This document shows positions 9,511-18,673 of a DNA stretch of 64,000 nucleotides, piece by piece (position 1 is the first letter of the stretch; each line of letters begins with the position of its first letter). Origin of the DNA: Methanolobus sp. Its GTDB lineage: Archaea > Halobacteriota > Methanosarcinia > Methanosarcinales > Methanosarcinaceae. The stretch covers positions 1 to 64,000 of the forward strand of contig NZ_JADQBZ010000003.1 of assembly GCF_016278365.1 (NCBI RefSeq), written 5' to 3'. Both the position numbers and the translations under genes were made by a program. Below the pieces are notes generated by a model that saw only the letters and a program-made list of their open reading frames with translations, made no database searches and was not told the origin of the DNA.

Positions 9511-10944
9511 GTGAACACGTCAATAATCTTCAATGTATTGGGAGGCCTTCTTCGGTTCCTTGGCCTTGTGATGGTCATACCTTTACTCGTAGCTGTTTAT
9601 TACAGTGATCCTTTGCTGCCTTTTGCAGCGGCTGTGGTCATCACGGGAAGCCTGGGTATTCTACTCTCCAGGCGCTACGGGGCAGAGGGTGAATGGAAGA
9701 TAAAAGAAGGATTTGCCATAGTAGCTTTTGGATGGCTATCTGTAGCTATTTTTGGTGCTATCCCTTATCTGTTTGATGGAATAAGTCCTATAAATGCCTT
9801 TTTTGAATCAATGTCCGGTTTCACAACTACCGGAGCAACAATCCTTCAGGATATAGAATCCCATTCAAAGAGTATACTTTTCTGGCGTAGCATGACCCAA
9901 TGGCTTGGAGGAATGGGCATCATCATGATATTCATTGCCATCCTTCCGAAGCTTGGAGTTGCAGGAAGGCAGCTATTCCGTGCAGAAGCGCCGGGTCCGA
10001 CCGAAGATAAGCTAAAGCCGAGGATAAGAGGGACTGCAAGGATACTCTGGACGGTTTATGTGTTCATTTCTGTTATCGAAGTGGTACTACTGAAACTTGC
10101 GGGAATGTCACTTTATGATGCTGTGACACATACTTTCACAACAATGTCCACAGGCGGCTTTTCTCCATATGGGACCGGTATAGCCGAATTCAACAGCCCC
10201 CTGATAGAAGGGATTATAGTTGTCTTCATGTTCATTGCAGGGGCAAACTTTGCCCTGCACTATCAGGTTTTGTATGTAGATCATAACAGTTTCATAAAGG
10301 ACAATGAGTTCAAGTTCTATACCGCTATTATACTCATAGCGACCACCATTTTAACATTCTCTTTATGGAGAGACATGGGCCAGTCTGTCGAGACTGCCTT
10401 CAGATACGCTATATTCCAGGTCCTTTCCATAATCACCACAACAGGCTACGCCTCTGCGGATTTTGATATATGGAGTGACTCTGCAAGGATCGTGTTGATG
10501 GCTCTTATGTTTATAGGCGGATGTGCGGGATCTACTGCAGGCGGAGTAAAAGTTGTCCGGATCCTGCTCTTATTGAAATATGGGCGAAATGTCCTTTTTA
10601 AATCCCTGCACCCCAAAGCCATAAAACCTGTGAAATACAACGGTAAAGCTGTGCCGGAAAGTATTATGCATTCCATTGTATCCTTTGTTGTCATCTACAT
10701 GATGATATTTGCGATATCGACGGGAATTCTGGCTTTAATGGGAATGGACCTGATAAGTTCCATCACTGCATCTATTGCAACATTGGGCAACATAGGCCCT
10801 GGCTTCAATGCTGTCGGCCCGATGGCTAACTTTGATGTTGTCCCGGACTTGGGAAAACTCCTGCTGATAGCCAATATGTGGATAGGCAGGCTTGAGGTCT
10901 TCACAGTAATAGTGATGCTGACACCCGAGTTCTGGAAAAGATGA
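9511..10944 (+). CDS. trkH: Potassium transporter TrkH/KtrB-type membrane subunit
   Basis: This 477-residue membrane protein is the ion-conducting subunit of the Trk system. The four pore loops with their filter glycines can be read as SGFTTTGAT, TMSTGGFSPYG, SIITTTGYASADF and ATLGNIGPGF. It starts with GTG behind a GGAG ribosome-binding site, directly after trkA. Potassium is the main counter-ion for archaeal osmoadaptation, so this pair probably serves turgor and ion homeostasis. Confidence 0.94.
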   Translation: MNTSIIFNVLGGLLRFLGLVMVIPLLVAVYYSDPLLPFAAAVVITGSLGILLSRRYGAEGEWKIKEGFAIVAFGWLSVAIFGAIPYLFDGISPINAFFESMSGFTTTGATILQDIESHSKSILFWRSMTQWLGGMGIIMIFIAILPKLGVAGRQLFRAEAPGPTEDKLKPRIRGTARILWTVYVFISVIEVVLLKLAGMSLYDAVTHTFTTMSTGGFSPYGTGIAEFNSPLIEGIIVVFMFIAGANFALHYQVLYVDHNSFIKDNEFKFYTAIILIATTILTFSLWRDMGQSVETAFRYAIFQVLSIITTTGYASADFDIWSDSARIVLMALMFIGGCAGSTAGGVKVVRILLLLKYGRNVLFKSLHPKAIKPVKYNGKAVPESIMHSIVSFVVIYMMIFAISTGILALMGMDLISSITASIATLGNIGPGFNAVGPMANFDVVPDLGKLLLIANMWIGRLEVFTVIVMLTPEFWKR

Positions 10945-10974
10945 ACTGCAGATGCTAATTTAAGTAAAAATCAT

Positions 10975-11001
10975 GTTGTCGGCAGTATTCTGCCGATCAA
11001 C
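10975..11001. terminator. Hairpin between convergent trkH and geranylgeranyl reductase
   Basis: TCGGCAG at 10979-10985 pairs perfectly with CTGCCGA at 10990-10996 across a TATT loop, and GTTG/CAAC extends the stem past a single bulged T. It lies exactly between two convergent genes, so it may end transcription from both sides. No long T tract follows, so this remains a structural inference. Confidence 0.5.
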
Positions 11002-12211
11002 GTTCAAAGTCCAGTTCGTATTTGACTACGTTCTTGAACAATACTCTCAGGTCCCATAGAAGTTTCTTGTTCGCTTTGAAAAGAGCATAAAGCAGATCCA
11101 AGAGGCTCATACTAGAGAAATTGACATCCTCAAGTGAGTGTGCAAGAGAGTCGATTTCCTTATCAGAAAAATCGACGAAAATATCTTTGACTATCAGACT
11201 ATTGTCGATATCCATGCCTATTTTATGGCGCCACTTCTTTTCATAGAGTCCCAGTGTTGCTGTTGAAACATCGTTCTTTGAGATTGCTTCAAATGCAACC
11301 TCTCCTGCCATCTTGCCGGCTTCCATGGCGTTAATTATACCACCACCCGTAATGGGGTCAGACTGTCTCGCTGCATCTCCCACAAGCATCAGGCCGTTGG
11401 CAATGGTTCTTTCAATACTGCCACTTACTGGTACTCCACCTACATCAATCTCAAGTATTTTTGCATCAGGATACTTTTTCCCGACAAATTCCTTCAGGTA
11501 ATCGATTGCGTGTTTCTTTCCGGATTTACTCCCCAAGATGCCGATACCTACATTAGCGAGACCTTGTCCTTTTGGGAACACCCATATATACCCGCTGGGA
11601 GCTATCTCGTTGCCCAGGTAGAAATAACAGTAGTTCTGGTCAATAGCCGTGCCACTCATCAGGAACTGGGCGCATGTCTCGATATCTCTCGGTTTCAGTG
11701 ATGTGTCGATACCTGCCCATCTTCCTACTTTTGATTCAATACCATCTGCACCAATAACCACCTTTGAACGGATTTGCTTCTCCTCTCCGAGGTGCATCAG
11801 TTTGACGCCTTTTACAAAACCATCTTCTATGATGAGGCCTGTCGCCCGCGTCTTGACCATGATATCAGCGCCTGCTTTTGCGCTTTCGCAGGCAAGTGCC
11901 CGGTCAAAGAGCTTACGTTCCAGAACGTAGCCGACTTCTCCTCCTGCAATTTCCTCTGCCATCTCTATCATGGAGCCGTCAGGTGAAAAGATCCGCGAAC
12001 CTTTTACGTCGGCACATATCCAGCGGTGGTCAGGTTCAATATGCTTTCGCAACCATACCTTACTGACTCCCTCTGCACACCTTACAGGATCTCCTATTTC
12101 TTGCCTTTTCTCTATCATGAGTACACTAAGGCCTTTCTCAGCTGCAGTTTTGGCAGCAATGGATCCCCCTGGTCCTGCTCCGATCACAATGATATCGTAC
12201 TGGTCTTTCAT
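10997..12211 (-). CDS. Digeranylgeranylglycerophospholipid reductase (geranylgeranyl reductase)
   Basis: This 404-residue flavoprotein hydrogenates the double bonds of archaeal ether-lipid chains. The N-terminal FAD-binding site reads [10 protein letters not shown], followed by GDPVRCAEG, and the second FAD motif [15 protein letters not shown] is in the C-terminal half. Its ATG overlaps the stop of the upstream ferredoxin gene (ATGA). In Methanosarcina acetivorans the orthologous reductase needs the adjacently encoded ferredoxin for full lipid saturation, and the same pair is seen here. Confidence 0.92.
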   Translation of the reverse strand: MKDQYDIIVIGAGPGGSIAAKTAAEKGLSVLMIEKRQEIGDPVRCAEGVSKVWLRKHIEPDHRWICADVKGSRIFSPDGSMIEMAEEIAGGEVGYVLERKLFDRALACESAKAGADIMVKTRATGLIIEDGFVKGVKLMHLGEEKQIRSKVVIGADGIESKVGRWAGIDTSLKPRDIETCAQFLMSGTAIDQNYCYFYLGNEIAPSGYIWVFPKGQGLANVGIGILGSKSGKKHAIDYLKEFVGKKYPDAKILEIDVGGVPVSGSIERTIANGLMLVGDAARQSDPITGGGIINAMEAGKMAGEVAFEAISKNDVSTATLGLYEKKWRHKIGMDIDNSLIVKDIFVDFSDKEIDSLAHSLEDVNFSSMSLLDLLYALFKANKKLLWDLRVLFKNVVKYELDFER

Positions 12212-12381
12212 CTGGACACCTCAATGGCTCCTACCGGACATATCTTGGCGCACATACCGCAGCTTGTGCAGTTGTCATCCGCTTCGATCCAAGTTTCGAC
12301 CAATTCAAGCGCACCGGGAGGACACACACTTACACATGCACCACAGTATCCGCATTTGAATTTATTCACCTTGATGGCCAT
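12208..12381 (-). CDS. 2[4Fe-4S] ferredoxin, partner of geranylgeranyl reductase
   Basis: This 57-residue ferredoxin carries two complete cluster motifs: C10/C13/C16 with C20-Pro, and C38/C41/C44 with C48-Pro. An AGGTGA ribosome-binding site stands six bases before the ATG. The stop overlaps the start of the geranylgeranyl reductase gene, which fits the known role of the Methanosarcina orthologue as electron donor to that enzyme. It is a small protein easily missed by length filters. Confidence 0.93.
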   Translation of the reverse strand: MAIKVNKFKCGYCGACVSVCPPGALELVETWIEADDNCTSCGMCAKICPVGAIEVSR

Positions 12382-12507
12382 TTATTATCACCTGTATTAA
12401 TGTAACGTTTTTCATAATATGAATAATATATAAAATATCTTCCGGCATAAATCCGGGATATCGCATGAGTTTATCCTATATAGCGGAAGGGTTACAAATA
12501 CTTTACA

Positions 12508-13140
12508 TTACTGCAACAGTTCAAGCCGGGCTCTGGATTTGCCGTTTCCTTCCATCTCGAATTTGCTATCGACATAGACTTTTGACAGGCCATGCCCATG
12601 AAGCATGATCTCTATTAGGTCATGAGGTTCGTCTATATCGGTGCTCAGCAGGAATGAATCAAATATATGGGTAGATTGCTTCATTTCTTCTGCTATCCTG
12701 CAGTGGTTGAGGAAGCTAGAGTTATAATAACTGACATAGAATTTTCGTGGGTTCCTGATAAAGAGGACATTCGTCCCTCCTCCTTTCCCCGGAACGATTA
12801 CCAGATCCTTATCGGTTGATGTTATCTCTTTTATATGCCCGGGTGATACCAGAGGCAGATCTGCCATTATGATCAGTACAGGTTCACTGATGGTCTCGAG
12901 ATATTGGTTAATGGCTTCATTAAGATCGTGTTCACTGAAAAGGATGTTCGCTCCAAGGTCATTCGGAACACCGTTGCTTGGAGTTGTAAGTATATCGATA
13001 TCGCTGATGCCTGCTCCTCGCAGGCTCCCGACAACATCCCTCAGCATAAGTTCCACAAAATGTTCCCGCTCCCTGACAGATAATGCGGGAGAAAGCCTGG
13101 ATTTTGCATTCTTCTTTTTATAGGGGATGAGTGCTTTCAT
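12508..13140 (-). CDS. cofC: 2-phospho-L-lactate guanylyltransferase CofC
   Basis: CofC activates 2-phospho-L-lactate with GTP during coenzyme F420 synthesis. The protein of about 210 residues begins MKALIPYKKKNAKSRLSP, the nucleotide-binding loop of this family, and continues with ADLPLVSP and GKGGGTNVLF. An ATG six bases upstream is possible, but the ATG at 13140 overlaps the cofH stop as ATGA and fits the family start. It is the last gene of the minus-strand cofG-cofH-cofH-cofC group. Confidence 0.92.
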   Translation of the reverse strand: MKALIPYKKKNAKSRLSPALSVREREHFVELMLRDVVGSLRGAGISDIDILTTPSNGVPNDLGANILFSEHDLNEAINQYLETISEPVLIIMADLPLVSPGHIKEITSTDKDLVIVPGKGGGTNVLFIRNPRKFYVSYYNSSFLNHCRIAEEMKQSTHIFDSFLLSTDIDEPHDLIEIMLHGHGLSKVYVDSKFEMEGNGKSRARLELLQ

Positions 13141-14219
13141 CTGCATTCCTCATAAACGGCATTCCTTCTTTTTGGGGTCCTTCCGCTTTCCCGGATGATC
13201 CATTCAAGCTCACTTGCAGGAGTATATTCTCCGTTGCTGCCTCCGGATGCGGTAGTTATGTGATCTTCCATGAGGGTTCCTCCGAGATCATTGGCACCGC
13301 TAAATAGTGCAACCTGTGCAAGCTTTGTGCCTAATTTCACCCAAGGGGCCTGTATATTCTCAATATGAGTGTTAAGTATGATCCTGGAAATAGCAAACAG
13401 CTGGAGGTCTTCAATACCGCCGGTCATGTACTGGCCTCTTTCCATCATGCTCTCTCCTGTCCTGTTATTGTAAGGCATGAAGGGCATAGGTATGAACTCT
13501 GTGAACTCTCCGGTCTGTTCCTGTATGTCACGTATCAGGAAAATATGCTCCAGTCTTTCTCTGATAGTTTCGACGTGACCGTACATGATGGTTGCGTTGG
13601 TGCGCAGGCCAATTCCATGCGCCGTTGTGATGGTTTCCACCCATTGGCTTGTGCTCAGTTTTCCAGGGCATATTATATTACGCACCCGGTCCACAAGGAT
13701 TTCAGCAGAAGTGCCTGTAAGCGTGCCAAGTCCGCTCTCTTTCAAAAGTATCAATGCTTCTTCAACAGACATTCCTGCCTGGCCTGCAGAATAGAACACT
13801 TCCATAGGAGAAAGGCCATGAATGTTCATTCCCGGATACTCTGAGCTGATAGCTTCAAAAACGTCAAGGTAATAGTCAAGTGTAAGGTCCGGATTGTATC
13901 CTCCCTGCACGCATACCTCTACGGCACCTGTATCATGTGCAAGTTTCACTTCCCGGAGCACCTCATCTCTGGAAAGGATATAGCCTTCGCTCTGCTGGAA
14001 AGCACAGAATCCGCAGTTACCGATGCATCGATTTGTCAGGTAGATGTTCCTGTTGACCACATAAGTTACAGTGTCACCTACTGCATCATATCGTAGGTCA
14101 TTAGCAAAATTGCAGAGGTCAAACGGGTTTGCATCCAGCAGTCTCAGAGCATCCTCATACCCGACTTCTCCGCGGCGGGCATTCTCCATAATATCATCAG
14201 GTAGCAAAGTATTCCTCAT
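13137..14219 (-). CDS. cofH: FO synthase subunit 2 CofH, second tandem copy
   Basis: This 360-residue radical-SAM protein carries CIGNCGFC with cluster cysteines C65, C69 and C72. CofH joins a tyrosine-derived hydroxybenzyl group to the diaminouracil intermediate so that CofG can form the deazaflavin FO, the chromophore of F420. Its ATG overlaps the stop of another complete CofH homologue directly upstream. Both copies keep the radical-SAM cysteines and the conserved PGKL and MYGH motifs. Tandem CofH genes also occur in Methanosarcina. Confidence 0.9.
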   Translation of the reverse strand: MRNTLLPDDIMENARRGEVGYEDALRLLDANPFDLCNFANDLRYDAVGDTVTYVVNRNIYLTNRCIGNCGFCAFQQSEGYILSRDEVLREVKLAHDTGAVEVCVQGGYNPDLTLDYYLDVFEAISSEYPGMNIHGLSPMEVFYSAGQAGMSVEEALILLKESGLGTLTGTSAEILVDRVRNIICPGKLSTSQWVETITTAHGIGLRTNATIMYGHVETIRERLEHIFLIRDIQEQTGEFTEFIPMPFMPYNNRTGESMMERGQYMTGGIEDLQLFAISRIILNTHIENIQAPWVKLGTKLAQVALFSGANDLGGTLMEDHITTASGGSNGEYTPASELEWIIRESGRTPKRRNAVYEECR

Positions 14220-15334
14220 GCAGTCTTTATATTCACTTTTCCAGGGCTGGCTGCATCGAACATTTTAGTGTAGATCGTATTCCTTTGCTTTGGCTGCCTT
14301 CCCGCAGTACGGATAAACCACTCAAACTCCTGTGCTGACATAAATTCTCCATTGGTCGATCCTGCAGAACGGGATATTTTCTCTTCCATGAGGGTTCCGC
14401 CAAGGTCATTGGCACCGCAGAACAAGGCTACCTGGGAAAGTTTCTTGCCTAATTTCACCCAGCTTGACTGGATATTTCTCACATGGGTGTTAAGGATTAT
14501 ACGGGCAAGAGCATACATTTTCAGGTCTTCCATACCGGGAGTGACGTATCTCCCTGACTTTAACATGTCCTCACCTATTTTATTATTGTAAGGCATGAAA
14601 GGTAAAGGCACAAACTCTGTGAATCCACCGGTCTGTTGCTGTATGTCTCTGATAAGTATCATGTGCTCTATCCTTTCTTCCATAGTCTCGATATGCCCGT
14701 ACATCATGGTGGCGGTGGTTGGTATGCCGGTCCTGTGAGCTTTTGTTATTACATCAATCCACTCTGCAGTATTGAGTTTGCCAGGGCATATTATTTTCCT
14801 TACTCTGTCCGAAAGGATTTCTGCCGCGGTTCCTGGCATCGAGTCAAGGCCAGCCTTCTTCAGTTCAAGCAGAACATCATCAATTTCCATGCTGCTCTGT
14901 TTTGCGGCATGGTATACTTCCATGGGCGAAAAGGCATGTGTACTTATGTGAGGGAATCCTTCCTTCACGGATTCAATAATATTGATATAATAATCAAGGT
15001 CCACATCCAGAAGCAGTCCTCCCTGGATGCACACTTCAGTGGCTCCGAGCCTGTCTGCTTCTTCGACTTTCTCCAGTATCTGTTCAGTACTGAGGATGTA
15101 GCCGGAATTATCCTTAAAAGCACAGAATCCGCAGTTACCAATGCATTTATTGGTGAAATTGATATTACGGTTCACAATATAGGTAACGATATCTCCGGCG
15201 GTCTCATAACGTAATCTGTCGGCAAGTTCAAAGAGCTCGAAAGGATGTGCCTGTAAAAGGGAGAGTGCTTCTTCCTTAGTAGTTCTTCCCACAAGAGCAT
15301 TTTCAATTATATCGTCACTGAAAGTAGGTTTCAT
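14216..15334 (-). CDS. cofH: FO synthase subunit 2 CofH, first tandem copy
   Basis: This is the upstream CofH paralogue, 372 residues, with cluster cysteines C64, C68 and C71 in CIGNCGFC. It aligns with the downstream copy along its whole length, including VNRNIN, PGKLNTAEW, MYGHIET and GANDLGGTLMEE. The two overlap by four bases. It could act redundantly, form a pair with the other copy, or have drifted in substrate; sequence alone does not decide this. Confidence 0.9.
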   Translation of the reverse strand: MKPTFSDDIIENALVGRTTKEEALSLLQAHPFELFELADRLRYETAGDIVTYIVNRNINFTNKCIGNCGFCAFKDNSGYILSTEQILEKVEEADRLGATEVCIQGGLLLDVDLDYYINIIESVKEGFPHISTHAFSPMEVYHAAKQSSMEIDDVLLELKKAGLDSMPGTAAEILSDRVRKIICPGKLNTAEWIDVITKAHRTGIPTTATMMYGHIETMEERIEHMILIRDIQQQTGGFTEFVPLPFMPYNNKIGEDMLKSGRYVTPGMEDLKMYALARIILNTHVRNIQSSWVKLGKKLSQVALFCGANDLGGTLMEEKISRSAGSTNGEFMSAQEFEWFIRTAGRQPKQRNTIYTKMFDAASPGKVNIKTA

Positions 15335-15412
15335 GTAGTTCTCCGGTGTGTGCCATGTTCAGGTCAGACACAATTATTCTAATTTATCCCCCTTATACAT
15401 TACAACACCATT

Positions 15413-16399
15413 TCAAACTTTTCGGTATCCTTCTTCATCGGAGAGGGACAGGATAAGGTCTTTTAGCTGGTCGCTGTACCAACCATTCTTTATATATTTT
15501 GGATATATCGGCAGCCTTTCCCGAAGCGGAGTGCCTCTTACCATCTGCATCAATTTTTTAATGTCCGGCCAGTTTGCTTCCGGGTTGATCCAGTCGATAG
15601 TTGTCGGGGATATTCCTCCAAGATCGCATGCTCCGCACTGCATAAGGATGTAAGGATCTGTAAGATTGGGTGCTACCTGTATGATAACATCCTGCGGAAG
15701 GATCTCACTTGCTATCAGCACCGTCTGCATCATTTCCTCGTCACTTGGTGAGGGATAGTCTGCCATCGGCGTATTGGCTTTGGGCATAAAGTTCTGAATG
15801 ATCACTTCCTGAATATGCCCATGCTTTTCGTGCAGTTCTGCTATTGATTGCAGGGAATTTATCCTGTCGTCCAGTGTTTCCCCGATCCCGACAAGTATGC
15901 CCGTGGTAAAAGGGATCCGCAGCTCCCCCGCATAGCTTATTGTCTTTAGCCTGGTTGTGGGATCCTTACCCGGACTGTTATTGTGTGCACTCAGGTCTGC
16001 AGTGGTTTCAAGCATGAGTCCCATACTTGCATTTAAAGGCTTGAGGGTCTCAAGCTCAGTATAGTTGAGGACTCCGGCGTTGGTATGGGGTAGAAGGCCG
16101 ATGTCAATTGCAGTCCTGCACAGGTCGGATACATACTCGAGGGTAGAAGAAAAACCAGTCTCTGAAAGCAATTCCCTGTATCCGGGCACTTCTTCCGCAT
16201 ATTCCCCGAAAGTAAAGAGTACCTCTGTGCATCCTGCTTTTTTTCCATCCGTAAGCAGGGAAATGACCTCTTCCCTGGTCATCAGTTTGGATTCGGGGTC
16301 ATCCGGGCTGCGTCTGAAAGTGCAATATCCACATTCATTTCTGCAGATATTGGTAACCGGTACGAAGACATTGCGGCAAAAAGTTACAAATTCGGGCAT
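15413..16399 (-). CDS. cofG: FO synthase subunit 1 CofG
   Basis: CofG is the 328-residue radical-SAM partner of CofH and completes deazaflavin ring formation in F420 synthesis. The cluster motif CRNECGYC has cysteines C19, C23 and C26. Downstream motifs include FTFGEYAEE, GILVGIGET, NFMPKANTPM and ACDLGGISPTT. It lies 78 bases upstream of the first cofH on the same strand. Confidence 0.94.
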   Translation of the reverse strand: MPEFVTFCRNVFVPVTNICRNECGYCTFRRSPDDPESKLMTREEVISLLTDGKKAGCTEVLFTFGEYAEEVPGYRELLSETGFSSTLEYVSDLCRTAIDIGLLPHTNAGVLNYTELETLKPLNASMGLMLETTADLSAHNNSPGKDPTTRLKTISYAGELRIPFTTGILVGIGETLDDRINSLQSIAELHEKHGHIQEVIIQNFMPKANTPMADYPSPSDEEMMQTVLIASEILPQDVIIQVAPNLTDPYILMQCGACDLGGISPTTIDWINPEANWPDIKKLMQMVRGTPLRERLPIYPKYIKNGWYSDQLKDLILSLSDEEGYRKV

Positions 16400-16482
16400 C
16401 TCTAATCAATGAATACAATAACATCTACATAAGTTTAATTGAATGGGCTGTACCCTGTTAACAGCCACATTCTATCTCATTC

Positions 16483-17766
16483 TTACTCTCCCAATATGTC
16501 CTTCATAGTGTTTTCTACGCCAAGGGCCACACCTTCAACCTCTATGCCCCCCTTACCTTTCGCACCATCCCCGACAACGAACAGATTGCTCACAGGTGTC
16601 CGGTTCTTCAGATCAGCTCCTGAAGGTGCCCTGTTTACCGGCCATTCGTTAGAATAGGACTGTATAAGGAGCACTTCATATTCCCTTCCGGCAAATATAT
16701 CCTGCAGATCCTCAAGCCCGAGCCTTATTTCGGTTTCCAGGTCACCGAGGTCTTTCCAGTGGACGCATTGATGTGCCATCGTCAGGTGCTTTCCGGGTGG
16801 TGCAAGACTCGGATCTACATTAGTGACCTCATTTATTCCATTTACTCTCTTTGAATATGGTGTGAGGAGGACTCCCCCGTGCCCGATGAGGGGTTTTTCA
16901 GATGAAAGGCATATCTTGATTCCGGCAGATGGTTTCAGTTTCTCGGTCATACGAGCATAGTCCTGCAGTTCCTTATCGGAATCAGAGTCCCCAACGAGAG
17001 TCGCGGTGGCCACATGTCCTATATCACTGATAACAAGGTCAGCCTTATGCTCTGTACCATCTGCAATCACTCCTGTTGCTTTCCTGCTGATTGTGATTAT
17101 TTTTGTAACCTCTGAGGATGTGTGTATGATGCCGCCATGTGCACTTATTACTTCAACAAGAGCATCTGTGATGCCCTTACATCCTCCAATGGGTACACCT
17201 GAACCGCCATAGCGGTAAAGGTTCTCTATTATCTCAAAGGCCTCTTCGGCAGGCACATCTGCCGATTTGAGGCTCAGAGCCCAGCCAAAAAATGCATCAG
17301 ATATCCTGTGCGTCCAGTCCTGATCTATGTGTTTCGTACACCACTGTGCAAATGATATTCTTTTCGGAGGATTCTTCCGGGTGGTTATTACATAAAAGAT
17401 AAGTTTTAGACGGTTTATCAGGGAAAAAGGCACTCTAAAGTCCTCGAAAAGAAGGTCCTTATGACCAAATTTGTAGTCTCCATCTCCTCTTTTGCGGGGT
17501 ATCCTTATCATGGCGGAAGGTTTTGAACGGACTATCTCCACATCTGCGCCAACCTCTTTCAATAACCTTGCTAGAGGCCCTGCCGGTCCATGTGGGATCA
17601 TATGAAGTGCACCCGTAGTCAGCTGGAATCCATGGTATGGTATGTTTGTGAACCTGCCTCCGATGATGGGGAGACGCTCAAATACCTCTACATCGTACCC
17701 TTCTCTGGACAATTTAGCTGCGCTCAGTAACCCTCCAAGTCCGGCGCCGATTACAATTACTTTCAT
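16483..17766 (-). CDS. Phytoene-desaturase-like FAD-dependent oxidoreductase
   Basis: This 427-residue flavoprotein belongs to the phytoene desaturase/amine-oxidase superfamily. The FAD dinucleotide site GAGLGGLLSAAKLS is at the N-terminus, followed by FERLPIIGGRF, and the closing motif LFVVGDGAKGKGGIEVEG is near the C-terminus. The true substrate is unknown; an isoprenoid is plausible, since the organism makes saturated isoprenoid lipids and methanophenazine. A small ferredoxin is encoded one base upstream, so it may take electrons from or give them to that ferredoxin. The cof genes follow after 83 bases. Confidence 0.8.
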   Translation of the reverse strand: MKVIVIGAGLGGLLSAAKLSREGYDVEVFERLPIIGGRFTNIPYHGFQLTTGALHMIPHGPAGPLARLLKEVGADVEIVRSKPSAMIRIPRKRGDGDYKFGHKDLLFEDFRVPFSLINRLKLIFYVITTRKNPPKRISFAQWCTKHIDQDWTHRISDAFFGWALSLKSADVPAEEAFEIIENLYRYGGSGVPIGGCKGITDALVEVISAHGGIIHTSSEVTKIITISRKATGVIADGTEHKADLVISDIGHVATATLVGDSDSDKELQDYARMTEKLKPSAGIKICLSSEKPLIGHGGVLLTPYSKRVNGINEVTNVDPSLAPPGKHLTMAHQCVHWKDLGDLETEIRLGLEDLQDIFAGREYEVLLIQSYSNEWPVNRAPSGADLKNRTPVSNLFVVGDGAKGKGGIEVEGVALGVENTMKDILGE

Positions 17767-17767
17767 T

Positions 17768-17923
17768 TTATCCCTCTATTGCCTTAACAGGACAGTAAGC
17801 TGCACAAACACCGCATCCAACGCATTTTTCACCAATTATTGCACTACCTTTCACCAGAATGGCATCAAATTTGCAAAATGTGGCACATTGGCCGCACCCT
17901 ACGCAGTTCTCGTTCACTTTCAT
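17768..17923 (-). CDS. Short 2[4Fe-4S] ferredoxin
   Basis: This 51-residue ferredoxin has cluster ligands C7/C10/C13/C17 and C34/C37/C40/C44. The usual proline after C17 is lysine; C44 keeps it. The frame is open 12 codons further upstream, but GGTGA six bases before the ATG at 17923 marks the start. It is separated by a single base from the desaturase-like gene, so the two are probably one electron-transfer unit, parallel to the ferredoxin/geranylgeranyl-reductase pair at 11-12.4 kb. Confidence 0.9.
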   Translation of the reverse strand: MKVNENCVGCGQCATFCKFDAILVKGSAIIGEKCVGCGVCAAYCPVKAIEG

Positions 17924-18138
17924 GGTCTTCACCGTTTTTTCTTTTATTAAATAACTCAATTGTAAAAAGTGTTATTGTCTATACTTGTTTATGTCGGGTT
18001 TGCCTGGGAAGAGCATTCTTTGCCTTTAGAGTTGTAGAAAAGGTCAGAATTACGTATTTACTTTTGCATCTCTTTATTTCTTTCATTTTAAGCACAAAAA
18101 CAGAAAAATATATTATTAACATTGGGTATTTAATCTCT

Positions 18139-18594
18139 ATGGATGAGGTAGATATTGCTATATTAGAACGTCTCTCCGAGAACTGCCGAATGCACAGCAC
18201 TGTGATAGCGAATGATCTTGGTGTGGCTACTTCCACTGTGCATAAAAGAATAGATAAGCTTCACAGCTCAGGGATCATTAAAGAATTCACCATCAGGGTA
18301 GACCCTGCGGTAGTAGGATTCAATATAACAACTTTTATAGGGATAAATATCGAACCGACAAAAAGGACAAGTGTGATAGAAAGTTTGAAAATTATCGAAG
18401 ATGTGCTTGAAATCTATGAGCTGCTTGAGCCTTATGATCTGCTTTTAAAAGTGCAGACTTTTGATGTGCACACTCTCAAAGAAAACGTGTTAAACAATAT
18501 AGCTGGCATAGACGGCATAAAAAAATCATACAGCATCCTGACAACCAAATGCCATAAGGAGCGCTCACTTTCTATACGCAAGAAAGATGTGTGA
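18139..18594 (+). CDS. Lrp/AsnC-family transcriptional regulator
   Basis: The 151-residue protein has the N-terminal helix-turn-helix of Lrp/AsnC regulators (MDEVDIAILERLSENCR, then VIANDLGVATSTVHKRIDKL) and a C-terminal RAM-like ligand and assembly domain. The frame is open far upstream, but the ATG at 18139 gives the canonical family start and follows an A+T-rich promoter block (AAAATATATTATT) at about 18104-18116, so the leader is very short. It is divergent from the ferredoxin gene and may regulate it or the downstream gene. Confidence 0.88.
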   Translation: MDEVDIAILERLSENCRMHSTVIANDLGVATSTVHKRIDKLHSSGIIKEFTIRVDPAVVGFNITTFIGINIEPTKRTSVIESLKIIEDVLEIYELLEPYDLLLKVQTFDVHTLKENVLNNIAGIDGIKKSYSILTTKCHKERSLSIRKKDV

Positions 18595-18600
18595 ATCAGA

Positions 18601-18620
18601 TATCATGAATAATCATGATA
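18601..18620. promoter_or_regulatory. Perfect palindrome TATCATGA-N4-TCATGATA
   Basis: Two eight-base arms match perfectly around an ATAA centre, seven bases after the Lrp-type gene and 54 bases before the next start. A TATA-like CATTTATAG lies just downstream at about 18634-18642. The position and symmetry fit a binding site for a dimeric regulator, most simply the neighbouring Lrp-type protein. A weak terminator is the alternative, but no T tract follows. Confidence 0.45.
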
Positions 18621-18673
18621 GTTGCCCGGAACTCATTTATAGTTGTATGTGATACTTTCATTTTGGTGATCAA

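Noticed and set aside
14636-15214. Plus-strand frame of about 190 codons opposite cofH
   Set aside because: It is the mirror of the conserved radical-SAM gene and has no start signal or family similarity.
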